From Azorinus chamasolen (taxonomy: Eukaryota > Mollusca > Bivalvia > Cardiida > Solecurtidae): a stretch of DNA of 64,000 bases. The first letter of the stretch is position 1. Each line of letters begins with the position of its first letter. The position numbers and the translations under genes were made by a program. The notes below the pieces were generated by a model. That model was not told the origin of the DNA, made no database searches, and saw nothing but the letters and a program-made list of their open reading frames with translations. This document shows positions 22,986 to 33,809 of the stretch, one piece after another. The stretch is taken from positions 72,676,799 to 72,740,798 of the forward strand of contig OY755241.1 in assembly GCA_963576725.1 (NCBI GenBank). Direction: 5' to 3'.

Positions 22986-23835
22986 CTTAAACCTTTAATT
23001 ACTGCTAATAATTAGACTCATGTAAACCGCGTCAACATTATATCTCTTTCCGTATTGCTTCTTTAGTTTTCTAAGTTACTTCTTCTTCCAGAATTTATTA
23101 CCGTGGGAATTATTCTACGATTTCAAGCAAGCTGAACTTGAAAGCTCGATTCTATATTTAGACACTACAATGTATATTTAAATATGTATACAAAGTACTG
23201 TATAGCACTGGTATTTTCCAGTTTCTCTACCTATGGTATGCTCACATGCGACTTTTTATCTCAGACGCCACCGAATAATTACATCATAATATTGATGTAG
23301 TGACATGTACATTGGTTGAAATTATTTATATAATTGGCGGGGAAATAACATTTATTTATCAGTTGCTGTGATTTGAGACCCTCATTCAAACCCGCCTATA
23401 AAGCTGCATACGCTACAAAGTCGTTACAAATAGATTAGACTCTTCACATGTTTAGTCGGATATTTACTAACTTACGCTTTTATTTCTTTTTCATTCTGGG
23501 TCCATGCTTATAAAGCTTTTTAGTTGAGTCAGATTTTGAATAAAAAACTTGAGAACGAACTCAGACTCAACTAACTGTTTTATAAGCATGGACCCTGTAT
23601 TGCGGCAATGTCTCAACATTATCTCCAGCTGGGTCAGTAGTAGCTGCTGTAGAACGGCTGATAATTGTAACGTTTGTAGTGAAGCCTGCTTTTCTTGACA
23701 GATGTTCCATCAATGTGTTTTTCGGTTATGGTGTACATATGTGGTGCGCTATATCACCTGTTTTTGTCCAGAGGGTCAGATAACATGCGTACATTAAACT
23801 ATTTGAAAGAATAACTCCCTTATTTCTACAATAAA

Positions 23836-23990
23836 AGTAAAAATAAGAGTCATGCAGGAAACACCACACACAGAACAAACAGCCACCCGAACATCAACAG
23901 AAGAAACCCTATGTTGTGACCATTCTATTCTATTCGAACGAGTGGTCACAACATAGGTGTATGGAGAAATGACGATCTTAGTATCTGAAT
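23836..23990 (+). repeat. Dispersed module plus family I hairpin
   Basis: GAGTCATGCAGGAAACACCA followed by CAGAACAAACAG matches 62783-62830. It runs directly into a family I hairpin: AAACCCTATGTTGTGACCA and GTGGTCACAACATAGG (about 23897-23960). Confidence 0.65.
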
Positions 23991-24107
23991 ACGCACAATT
24001 ATCTATTCTTCTGCGTGTCGCAGCAAACAAACGAACAACATCAGTTGGATGAATAGTACTTAGAGGATGTTGATTGAATGTCACCATATTCCTCCATAAT
24101 CACAATA

Positions 24108-24305
24108 CGATACGGTGACAGAGCTACAGATAAAGGTACGTACCCAAATGTTGATGTAGCCATTTCTTCACCAAACCCTATACTGTTACCACTCGAAGAG
24201 ACTATTCTAAAGAGAGGTTACAGCTAGGGTTTGGTGGAGAAATAAAGGAGTTATTCTTGAAAATGTTTTAATTTGCACATCTTGTCAGGACCTCTGTGGT
24301 GACTA
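24108..24305 (-). repeat. Family I element
   Basis: Arms CTTCACCAAACCCTATACTG and GCTAGGGTTTGGTGGAG surround TATTCTAAAGAG. Left flank AGAGCTACAGATAAAGGTAC is the reverse of the 3800-3975 flank; right flank AATAAAGGAGTTATTCTTG is shared with 51725. Confidence 0.65.
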
Positions 24306-25167
24306 TTTAAACTTAAATACATAACACTGTAAGCATTACAAACAGATAGCTGAACAACCATGGTCTGAAGTATTTAGATCGTGTTTCATGGCTGATATTT
24401 ACCCCGTAGAGGGTAATCAGGACGAAATTATATGATGCATCGGCCATTCTATCTGTATATCTTATTAAACAATAAATTCGTCGGAGGTCACATGGAAGCT
24501 CTAGATGTTATAGATGTTTTATACAAAGTTTATTCTGTAATAATTCATATATAGCTTTATTGACTATACAGTTTAGTTCATTAAATATGATGAAACTGTT
24601 GTGTTCCGTTTGCCTGTTCCTAATTTTTAACATCTGCGGCTGCATTGAATACTGATGTTGTATCAAACATGTAAAGTGGGTATTTTCGTTTATTTTCAAT
24701 GCAGATATATCATCTCTCCTCAGAAGCCACAACAAGTCATTTAACAGTGTTTGTTTGAAATGAATCCCTATTCTTTTGTGTGTTATGTCTTTGTGTGTCT
24801 CCTTTTGTCTTTTGATAGACCCATACAGTTACTGTTCTCTTTTTTTGTCGTGGTACAGTGTTGTTTTGTATGTTGTAAAACCTGTCTGGCTCATACATTT
24901 ATTCTTTTTATAATGTTATTTGAAGGACCAGGGCCATTGCTCACAAACGATTGTTCGAATCTCTATCTTTTTAGTTATCTTCGAATTTCCAATACCTCCC
25001 AAACAGTTCATTGGAAAGAGACTATGTCTACTGACTATGTGCTGGGACTGCCCACCTCCATATTCTCAAGTCGCAAAGCTTTGCAAACTAAATAGTTTGA
25101 TCTTGTCCTCGGTATTTTGTATAATACACCACATACTGGCATTACATCGTCAAACAGCGTAATTATT

Positions 25168-25377
25168 TTAACCCTTCGCTTGCTATTCACGTCAATATAC
25201 CATCTGTAAATAGTGAAGACCCAGATGAGACAGATCCTGCATTGTGCAACCAATGCACTTCACAACAGTGATTGCACTGCGAAATACATGTACACAGTGA
25301 ATATATATGTAATTATACAACAGGACATGGGTAAAGAAGGAGAAATGTATTTCTAAATTCAGCAAGCGAAGGGTTAA
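25168..25377 (+). mobile_element. Family A MITE lacking half its hairpin
   Basis: Intact ends TTAACCCTTCGCTTGCT and AGCAAGCGAAGGGTTAA. The left hairpin arm GTAAATAGTGAAGACCC reaches the apex (GATCCTGCA), then jumps straight to TTGTGCAACC, which in full copies follows the right arm. About 38 bp, one arm, is deleted. Confidence 0.9.
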
Positions 25378-26295
25378 CAGTGTAGATGCTACGTATCGGC
25401 GCTTTCATTTCATTTCTTTGACATAGTGCGATTACCCAATGTATCGCCAAAGGAAATCAATGTTTAGGGGCATATGGACATGACTGTATATAAAAGATAA
25501 TAAAAAAAATAATCAAAATATTTATTCATGACTATTGAAACCACAGCAGGATAACACCGATAAGGTAGACATTTAATTTGCGGATAATACCTCCGTATAT
25601 GTCTATGCACTAATGCATACACTTATCGGACGGCGCTTCAAATGGCCGAGTGTACTATCATAGAACATGTCGTATTGAGAGTTTCGGCCCATCGCTTGAA
25701 AATAGGTGTTTAGACATGTCTGTCCGTTTTGCGTACATATATCAAACTAAAGGTCTGTGTGCAGCTTAAATTTCAATAGTTACTAATAACGTTTGACTAT
25801 ATTTGTAGTTAGCTTATCACAAATGTAAAACTGTTAGGAAATACGACAGCTGTAGTACTTCAAGAAAACGCGCAGATTACTTGTTTTTTGTCTAATATCC
25901 ATTATACCAGCAATTGGTTTTCAGTGCACTACACCACAGGACATCTGTACGATAAAAGTAGATAATTTGTAATTGATTAAGCAGTATAGATCCTAAATAG
26001 ATACTGAATTCTTAATATTATGATGATGTTCAGATTTTCATTCATCGGGCATAATAGTTTTAGTCCGCATAGATCTGCAATCACATTCATTGTCTTTAAT
26101 GAAAAAAAACAGGTACCGCATGTAGGTACCCCATGTTCATTTTCAACCATAATGCGCAATTATAAAACGCGAATACACCAATCGCACATGAAAACCCGAA
26201 AGCAATTCCGTATGGCAGTTATCTTGAGGCACCAGCGAAAAAGAAATACAGTATTTGCTTTCGTATCATGAAACTAGAAAATGAAAAGAAGCAAA
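25378..26295. other. No feature recognised
   Basis: AT-rich stretch without identifiable genes or repeats. Confidence 0.4.
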
Positions 26296-26480
26296 TTTAC
26301 TCTTTACTCAATTAACATTAATGTAAGAAATAATGACATCATGGCTCTTTATTAGTTTAGTTGTTATAATGACACATGAACACATGCCGTCTTATATAAT
26401 CACATATTTATTAGTTCATAAGCGAACAGAACAGACCTTCATCTTGGTCGTCTAAGTTTGCAAAGGATAAGGATATGACA
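26296..26480 (-). mobile_element. Decayed family B MITE
   Basis: TTTACTCTTTACTCAATTAAC resembles the B end, AATGTAAGAAATAATGAC is shared with 56970, and a shortened palindrome GCGAACAGAACAGACC ... CTAAGTTTGC lies at 26422-26461. Confidence 0.5.
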
Positions 26481-27209
26481 AATGTAACATAATAGTGTAC
26501 ATAAATAAAATTAGTATGGTAATGTTGGACTCGCTTGTATTTCCTTCTATAATATCTTAAAACTATTCTGTGTTTAATTTTATCCATTTTAGTCACGATA
26601 CTAACCTAAACTAAAACCGGGAATAAAGTTCAACATCAATTATATTGCAAATCAGCTGGTGTTTGACGGAAGTGTCCTAAATATGGAAAAGACAAAACGG
26701 ATAGATGATATGATGCGCGACTACGGATTATCATAGCACACGATCCAGAGGACAATGTACTAATAACAACTTTCTTCAATTTAATTTTTCGCCGCAAGTA
26801 TTGATTTAAACACCTCTCTCCTGATTAACAGTGTCGAAAAATACCATTTTTATAGCATTAGGTTCCATTTCAGATTATTATGCCACAGATACTGCTAATA
26901 AATTACCCTACCTCCGGCAATTTTAATGCAGCAATATACTGCTCGCCACGTCATGTTCACGTTTTACCTGATCTGCAATTATTTTCTAGCGCCTTCAGAC
27001 CCCGCAGTTTGTCCCGCGGCTGTGGTATTAAATTTGTATGGGCTTTGCTCGCTCTTCAGACACTAACTAACGGGTAGTGACTTTCTACCAATGTGCTTCT
27101 GCTGCTTGGTAGCGTGAGTTGAATCGATATATTCCTTAACCCTTTACTCCATGAATCTTTGTAGCCGGGTACAGATTGTGGTGAAATGATTGATAGGCTT
27201 CAGACTGTG

Positions 27210-27281
27210 TGGCTTGGTAGCTCAGTCGGTAGAGTGTTGGCATGGTTAGCCAAGGCCCTGGTTCGCATCCCAGTCGAGTCA
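27210..27281 (+). tRNA. tRNA-like sequence (pseudo-tRNA or SINE head)
   Basis: A box TAGCTCAGTCGGTAGAG, B box GGTTCGCATCC. The acceptor stem TGGCTTG/CGAGTCA pairs with wobbles; the anticodon stem TTGGC/GCCAA is perfect, around loop ATGGTTA (anticodon GGT if used). The T stem has lost one base (CTGG against CCCAG), so a functional tRNA is doubtful. Confidence 0.5.
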
Positions 27282-27542
27282 CAACATTTTTCATCATGAT
27301 ACGTTTGGCGCCCAACGTAAATTACCCGTAGGGTGATTTATATATGTAGATCATGTAATAAGAAATTGGTTGGGTGTTCTTTGAGTAAGATCTCGGGACG
27401 ATTTATATATGTCGATCATATGATAAGTAACTGGTGGGATCTTCTTTGAGTAAGAACTCGGGACGAATGCCTGTGTAGAGGGTGTGTGTGTGTGTAGCCG
27501 GGCAGAGATTGTGATGAAACAATTGATAGGCTTGAGACGGTC

Positions 27543-27636
27543 TGGCTTGGTAGCTCAGTCGGTAGAATGATGGCATGGGCCTTAGTAGAATGATGGCATA
27601 GTCAAACGTCCTGGGTTCGAGTCCCAGATGAATCAC
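27543..27636 (+). tRNA. Second tRNA-like sequence, expanded
   Basis: The same A box TAGCTCAGTCGGTAGAAT and a perfect T arm CTGGG-TTCGAGT-CCCAG. The anticodon region is expanded by a duplication of TAGAATGATGGCAT. Pol III promoter boxes are retained; tRNA function is unlikely. Confidence 0.5.
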
Positions 27637-27757
27637 AACTTTTTCACCATGTTACATTAAAATTAATTGTATCTCTGAAGCTGTCCGATCTGTGTATAGT
27701 CTGCACCAAAAAGCCTAGAAAGGTGTACTTATGGAGTAAACGGTTATCGGTGGTGTG

Positions 27758-28080
27758 CTAATCCTTTACTCCATAACACACCATTCGCTTGCTGAATTTT
27801 AAAATACATTTTTCCTTCTTTACCCATGCCCTGTTGTATAATTACATATATCTTCACTGTGTACAAGTATTTCGCTGTGCAATCACTGCTGTAGAGTACA
27901 CTGGTTGCACAATCAACTTGTAAATAGTGCAGACCCTGGTGATACAGCTCCTGCAGGAGCTGTCTCATCTGGGTCTTCACTATTAACAGGTAGGTATATT
28001 GACGTGAATAGCAAGCGAAGGGTTTTATGCATTTGCAAACAAAGCAGACACAGATCAAACGGCTCCTGTAGGGGCATACA
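27758..28080 (+). mobile_element. Family B fragment split by a family A MITE
   Basis: CTAATCCTTTACTCCATAA (27758) continues after the nested element as ATGCATTTGCAAACAAAGCAG and the left hairpin arm up to GGCTCCTGTAGGGGC (28072). The right arm is lost. Confidence 0.65.
27777..28027 (-). mobile_element. Family A MITE nested in family B
   Basis: Ends ATTCGCTTGCTGAATTTTAA and AATAGCAAGCGAAGGGTTT; both TTAA flanks have decayed. The 68-nt hairpin is at 27920-27987 (GTAAATAGTGCAGACCC ... TTCACTATTAAC, apex CAGCTCCTGCAGGAGCTG). Confidence 0.85.
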
Positions 28081-28998
28081 TCATTGACTATTGCGCAAGT
28101 TCTAAAGTAGAACAGACCTCAGCCATGGAACTAGGAAATGATACACGCACGTCTACAGCAAAACAAGAAGCACGAATACATCCACTCTCGTACATACATA
28201 CATGACCTTCATAAAACTGTTCCCTGCCTGTTCCAAACAGACAGTATATTAGCAGCGCCGTAAACCCAACATTCAAATAAACTCACCGGAAAAAAAGACA
28301 AGATGTGACACCATAACTTATGAAAGAGTATGATCAGACTAAACGCCTTACAGTTGAAAAGAGTATAGATCGGTTGACACGTATTTAGAGAACTGCTATA
28401 CTAAATAGGGCGAAGGTTATAACAGTGGTGCTATTAAGTTCGAATTTGACCTAGGTACATGGACAAATTATCAGCAAACTTTTGTGAGCATCCACTAGAT
28501 GACATTACCAACCAAGTCTAGAAACTATTACCATGTTTTGCAGTACCTCTGCTAAACCCAGGAACTAATTTGATTATAATAGCGGGAAGTCTGCATATGT
28601 TGTGGATATTTACAGCCCCTCCGATATCTCGTGCAGACATTGAAATGAGCGTTAAGGGCTGTACTTCAAAATTGAGTATACTCTATCTCACCGTTCACTT
28701 GTATCGTAATTGTTGTTTAAGGCGCACAACGGTATTTGGTATTTTAGGAAAGGTAATGTAATGTATTAGCGTGTTCTTTGTGGCGGGTTAATGGCCGTTC
28801 AACTATGATCACTGCAGCTGATTTTAGTTACCATGTGCATAGCAATCCTATTGTCAGTTAATGATTTACACATGTCGATCATATGGCGCAGATAACTAGA
28901 TTGCTATAATGTAATGATTTTACCAATGCTTTTATGTCGTCCTAGCCCGTCATACCTTCAATGGGCGTAGGGCTTAATTGTCCCATACATGGAGCATA

Positions 28999-29052
28999 GA
29001 CAAACTGTGTAGAACCAGATCAGGAATCCTGAATGGAGTCCTCCAATCAGGA
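28999..29052. repeat. Decayed family H-type palindrome
   Basis: GACAAACTGTGTAGAACCAG and AGGATATGTTTGAT with an inner AGGAATCC... stem. Heavily eroded. Confidence 0.35.
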
Positions 29053-29256
29053 TATGTTTGATATTCCAATCAATTTACAATATTGTTACCAGGACATAGT
29101 CCTTTTGCAGGAATTTCGCCATGATTAAAGTAGTTTGGAGGAGTTTGTTAGAGCAACAACTAAATTTGCCTACTCAAATATTAAAATCGTTATTTCTAAA
29201 CCAAATCCTATGTTGTGACCACTATTCATGTGTAGAAGTGATCTGGTTATTACCCA

Positions 29257-29785
29257 TGCCGAGAAAACGGAAGAAGAGCAAGGATTCGCCAGGAAAAAAC
29301 GCAAATCTGACTAAACGCCAAACCGTAACAATGTCTCAAAACGGCGCGCGAAATGACGACAGTCTAACATTTATCAACACAATGTGGAGTGGTGACATAG
29401 AATGGACAGACACAGGCAAGTTCAGGGTTTCATACAGGCACGTTTCAACCAATGAACTGCACTCAAACGGCGAATTATAGTTTGCAACATTTGCCAATGA
29501 CGTCTGTGTATCATCAACAACAGCAACAGTATATGCCACCAGCTCCACCTACATAAATGAAGCAAACTAATCATTTTGCAAAGACTTGAATTCATAGAGA
29601 GAAAAACTATCACGGCTTGATACAATTCATGACAGTGTAAGCAGAATAACGGCGCACATGGGTAGACTTGATCCAAATATCAACATCGTTGAATCCAAAG
29701 TCAATAACCTTGAACATAGTAGGGCATTCGATTCGAGCCTAGGTGATGATATCAATAAAAAGCAAAATGAAATGGATTCATTAAT
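29257..29785 (+). pseudogene. LINE 2 ORF1, N terminus and coiled coil
   Basis: MPRKRKKSKDSPGKNANLTK begins a basic N terminus that is open to 29480. After a stop and frameshift, 29600-29785 reads RLDTIHDSVSRITAHMGRLD and NIVESKVNNLEHSRAFD, heptad-like and compatible with the coiled coil of L1-type ORF1 proteins. Confidence 0.65.
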
Positions 29786-29788
29786 ACA

Positions 29789-30268
29789 TTGTTTAAAGAG
29801 TTTAAGGAACAAAGAAAAAATAGAGAAACAATCCTAAATGCAGATGTACAAGACCTTCAGTGCCGCAGTATGAGAGACATTTTACTATTCTATAAGTTAC
29901 CGGAGGAAAAAGACGCAAAATGTGAAGAGAAACTATTGAATTTCTTTGAAAACCAGTTAAAATTTGAAAACGTAGCATCAAGCATAAAACTGCACCGAGC
30001 CCATAAAATGGGATTTTACAACCCAAGCAAGGCGAGATCCATTGTGGCGAAATTCGTCTACTTCCCAAATAGAGAGAACGTGAGGAAGGCGGCTAAGAAT
30101 CTGAGCGGCACGACTTTCGGGATAAGCGAACAATTCCCGAAGAAAATCATGGATAAGCGTAAGAAGCTGGTCCCAATTCTTAAGACGGCAAAGGAAGATG
30201 GCAAAGAGGCTTTTATAAGAATCGACAAACTGTATATTGATAATAAAGTATATACTGGTGATGTTTAG
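29789..30268 (+). pseudogene. LINE 2 ORF1, RRM and C-terminal domain (L1 ORF1p-like)
   Basis: An open 159-codon segment. DLQCRSMRDILLFYKLPEE matches the start of the RRM of L1 ORF1-type proteins; SIVAKFVYFPNRENVRKAA and GISEQFPKKIMDKRKKLVPI match its end and the C-terminal domain. These proteins bind LINE RNA as trimers in the retrotransposition particle. The segment itself lacks stops, but the upstream part is broken, so the gene is a pseudogene. Confidence 0.8.
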
Positions 30269-30289
30269 GAACCATGTGAGAGTGTTTTA

Positions 30290-30334
30290 AAATGTTTATC
30301 GTGGAATGTATAGATAAACAAACTAGGTCTAGCA
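30290..30334 (+). pseudogene. LINE 2 ORF2 start fragment
   Basis: CLSWNV followed by a stop and INKLGLAVTS resembles the first endonuclease motif (LSWNVNGL) of L1-like ORF2. It is cut off by an insertion at about 30335. Confidence 0.5.
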
Positions 30335-30440
30335 GTTACGTCAAAACAATAACAACACTAAAAATAGACAGGGTTTCCTCAATATATGATGTGAATGGGA
30401 AATTTAATAAATAAGACCAACATTACAACATGGGATATCC

Positions 30441-30509
30441 GATACCGTAGTCTAAAGGACGCATATGCGGCCTTGCATGCGCGCTACCCGAGTTCGAAAC
30501 TTACCGGCG
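30441..30509 (+). tRNA. tRNA-like sequence
   Basis: CCGTAGTCTAAAGGACGC resembles an A box and GAGTTCGAAACT a B box. Stems are imperfect; pseudo-tRNA or SINE head. Confidence 0.35.
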
Positions 30510-30693
30510 TTTGTACTTTTGTTTGTTTGTTGTTTTGTTTTAATATTTCTAAATACTTTTGTCAGTATATTTTTTTCTACAGGGTGTATTCTCTTTTTAT
30601 CTTTTTCTGTTCTTGTTCAATCCTATTTGGTCTTTTTTTCTGTTTATGACATATGTGTAGTTGAGGAAAAAACAGAAAAAAGATTTGACTTAT

Positions 30694-30762
30694 GTGGTTT
30701 TCGAACCAGGTACATTTTGATTCGAGTGAGAGCGCCTTTATCCAATCGGCTACGGACTCCAC
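30694..30762 (-). tRNA. tRNA-like sequence, reverse strand
   Basis: On the minus strand: TCCGTAGCCGATTGGATAAA then CCTGGTTCGAAAACC. The GATTGGATAA(A)GGCG part is like tRNA-Arg D arms and the B box is good. The acceptor stem does not close convincingly, so probably a pseudo-tRNA or SINE head. Confidence 0.4.
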
Positions 30763-30880
30763 AAGCATGTTATCATAATCAAAAGACACAGTCTTCTCTT
30801 TAAGAAATAACATGTCATATGAATATTCAAGTTAACTGATTAAGATGTAACTGTCTGACTATAGAAGGACTTTCCTTGAA

Positions 30881-31745
30881 TAAACTATCGGTGGACAGTT
30901 TTCTTAACAATTTTAATAACTATGATATTCCGTGCCTAAGTGAAACGTTGACAAATAAAACTCGTGCGTTGACTTAAAAGGATTCAGTAACCCTATTCAT
31001 TCATATAGACGCTATAGAAACAGGCGAACGAAACGCTCTAGTGGTGGTATTATCATTTATATAGGAGACTCAATTAGAAAGGGTGTAAAACTTGTTAAGA
31101 ATGATATTGATTCTTTCATATAGTTACAATTTGATAAGTTTTTCTTTCAAATGGAGAAAGATATGTATCTGGCGGTAACCTATATTGCTCCAGAAAATTC
31201 CCCAATACACAATATACATAATATATATATATATTCCGTCAAATTGAGCGATATGTGATATGTTTCAGCAATTTAGGACAGTTTGTATCACTGGCGATAC
31301 AAACGCAAGGGTATCGAATAAGAAAGGTTTCATTACAAAAGACGACATTATTGATATTGACATTCCGTTAGCACGTGTTTCATGTGATGAGGGCTCAAAT
31401 TGCTTCTGTGACTACTTGTTAGACTTATGTAAAGCAACGAATATTAAAATAGTTAACGGGTGGTTGCATAATGACTAGGAGCGTAAATTCTCACGTTTTA
31501 CACATAACGTACAAAGCGTAGTGTTTTAATGACATTAGCTGAAAATGTTTGTCATAGCAGATTTTGAGGTGCTCGATATTATCGAGCATTCAAATCATGC
31601 TCCTTTGCCATTTTCAATCAAAGTTTATTATTATAAAACCTATTGTCCAAAGAAAGTTTCGACAATCATAAGATGGGATTCAAATCACAGAGAACAGTTT
31701 ATAGATGAGATCACGAGAGATATAGATAACATCTAGAAATTTCGC
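30881..31745 (+). pseudogene. LINE 2 endonuclease domain
   Basis: Broken frames give NNYDIPCLSETLTNKTRAL (motif ...CLSET), VCITGDTNARVSNKKG (the GDFNA motif), and at 31545 EVLDIIEHSNHAPLPFSI (the SDHxP motif). Stops and frameshifts are frequent. Apurinic-like endonuclease of a non-LTR retrotransposon, inactive. Confidence 0.8.
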
Positions 31746-33440
31746 GCAATTGTGCAACTTACAAAGTGGTTAAACAAAAATAAATATATTTTGCACATCA
31801 CGATGTTAATAAACACAAATGGTATACTGCAGAATGCAGGCACAAACGACAGGAGTTTGAAAATGCCATGTATCGATTCATTTTAAATAAAAATGACATG
31901 ACTAGGTGTCAAATGTTACAGAAAAAGAATGATTACAAATATTTTGGCCGTATATGTAAAACTAAATATAACAAGCAACAAAGCAATAAAATGAATGATT
32001 TACGACACAAGTGGCCAACATAATTTTGGAATATATTCAGACGTAAATCCTCTAAGCCAAGTGGCGAAAGTATACTGAATTCAGAATTTTATAACCATTT
32101 TAAAAATTTAGCGTCATAAATAAATATACAAACAAGGGAGGAGGTTCTACAGGGTCTGCGAGATTAGAGTTTTGACACGCATACTTTTCAAGAGCTTGAT
32201 AGACCAATCACAATAGAAGAGATCATGTCAACAACTAGGTTATTGGGTAAAAACAAAGCATGCTCGATGGATAATATTTTAGATGAATACTTGCAAGAAA
32301 GCATTGACGTTACTGGAAACGCACTGAGAAATTTATTCAATTATATATTAGATAAACAGTCATTTCCACGATGTTGGTCTAATGGAGTATTATACCACTG
32401 TATAAAAAGGGCAATACGTCTGATACTAACAATTATTGGGGAATTACATTATTACGCTGCTTTGCTAAGTTACTTACGGTTATTCTAAATGAAAGGTTTA
32501 AATTATGGGCCGAAGAAACAGGTTTTATGACAGATGCTCAGTTTGATTTTAAAAAGAATTACGGAACTACAGACGCTATATTTGTATTGCATTCGCTAAT
32601 TGAACGTGCTATGAAGAATACGAATAAACTAATTTGCTGTTTTGTTTATTTCAAAAAAAGCTTATCATTTGATTGACAGGAAAAATCTTTGGCTTAAACT
32701 GTTAAATTGTGGCATTGATGGTTAATTGTTTTCTATCATTAGATCGATGTACGAATCTGTAAAGTTGCGTGTTTAACATATGAATACGCTGTCAGACGTT
32801 TTCGAAAGTCAGGTTGGTTTATTACAAGGGGAGGTAACCTGGCCGATGATGTTTTCCCTTTTCCTGAATGAGATAGAATGTATGTGCAATAAGACATGAA
32901 TTCTGGGATATCTCTTAAACAGTTATCTATCTATCTTCTGGCTTTTGCAGATGATGCCGTTTTATTTTCAGAATCAAAAGATAGCCTTCAATCTTTGCTC
33001 AGTAACTTAGAAACATATTGCAAATAATGGAACTTAACGGTTAATATTGATAAAACAAAAACTGTTGTTTTTAGAAAAGGCGGGAACTTTGGCAGGGGAA
33101 TGAGTTGGATGTATGGAGGAAAACAAATAGAAGTTGTTAACAGCTTCAACTATTTAGGGTTTACTTAGTGTTATCGAGTGGCGGGTCATTTATGCCAGCG
33201 ACAAACACTCTATCCGGTAAAGGACTCAGAGCGTTAAACGCATTCTTTAGTATTACAAACGAGATTGAAGTCCCAAATAATTTGTGTAATTTGTTTGATT
33301 CTTACGTCTCACCAATCTTAAATTATAGCTGTGAAGTTTGGGGGGTTGTTAAGGCTGAAAACATAGAAATAATGCATAGACAGTTTTGTAAATGGCTGCT
33401 AAAGGTAACGAAAATCACTGGCATTACAGGCCGAATCGGG
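31746..33440 (+). pseudogene. LINE 2 reverse transcriptase domain
   Basis: Segments in shifting frames: a linker, then GKNKACSMDNILDEYLQES (block before RT motif 1), MTDAQFDFKKNYGTTDAIF, and FADDAVLFSESKDSLQSLL with FADD at 32944-32955. NYSCEVWGVVKAENIEIMHR near 33320 matches the post-RT thumb region. At least six breaks. Confidence 0.85.
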
Positions 33441-33559
33441 GCGTAACCCATTACATACCTGTATATATATCAGAATCATTAAATTATGGTTAAAGTTTTC
33501 CGCGCATAAATGTGACAATTGTATTCTTAAAGCTGTTCTCGATAACCAGAGAAGGGAAA

Positions 33560-33809
33560 TTAACCCTTCGCTTGCTATTCACGTCAATATACCTACCTGT
33601 AAATAGTGAAGACCCAGATGAGACAGCTCCTGTAGGAGCTGTCTAATCAGGGTCTGCACTATTTACAAGTTGATTGTGCAACCAGTGCACTCCACAGCAG
33701 TGATTGCACAGCGAAATACGTGTACACAGTGAAGATGTATGTAATTATACAACAGGACATTGGTAAAGAAGGAGAAATGTGTTTCAAAATTCAGCAAGCG
33801 AAGGGTTAA
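33560..33809 (+). mobile_element. Family A MITE inserted in LINE 2
   Basis: Full 250-bp copy: TTAACCCTTCGCTTGCT at the left, AGCAAGCGAAGGGTTAA at the right. Hairpin 33599-33666 (GTAAATAGTGAAGACCCAG ... CTGCACTATTTAC, apex CAGCTCCTGTAGGAGCTG), 39 bp from the left end, 143 bp from the right. LINE sequence runs into both TTAA sites. Confidence 0.95.

Larger units (their letters stand above)
27136..27747 (+). mobile_element. TTAA-bounded element carrying two tRNA-like units
   Basis: The left end TTAACCCTTTACTCCATGAA is identical in type to family B. The right end TTATGGAGTAAACGGTTAT is its inverted partner. Instead of a hairpin it contains two direct repeats beginning GTAGCCGGG(T/C)A(C/G)AGATTGTG (27162 and 27494), each with a tRNA-like sequence. 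Element length is about 612 bp. No other copy is in the window. Confidence 0.6.
30335..30880. mobile_element. Insertion with an inverted pair of tRNA-like sequences
   Basis: It separates the two parts of the LINE 2 endonuclease. tRNA-like sequences lie near each end pointing towards each other, with a T-rich middle. No terminal inverted repeat or target duplication was recognised, so boundaries are approximate. Confidence 0.45.
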
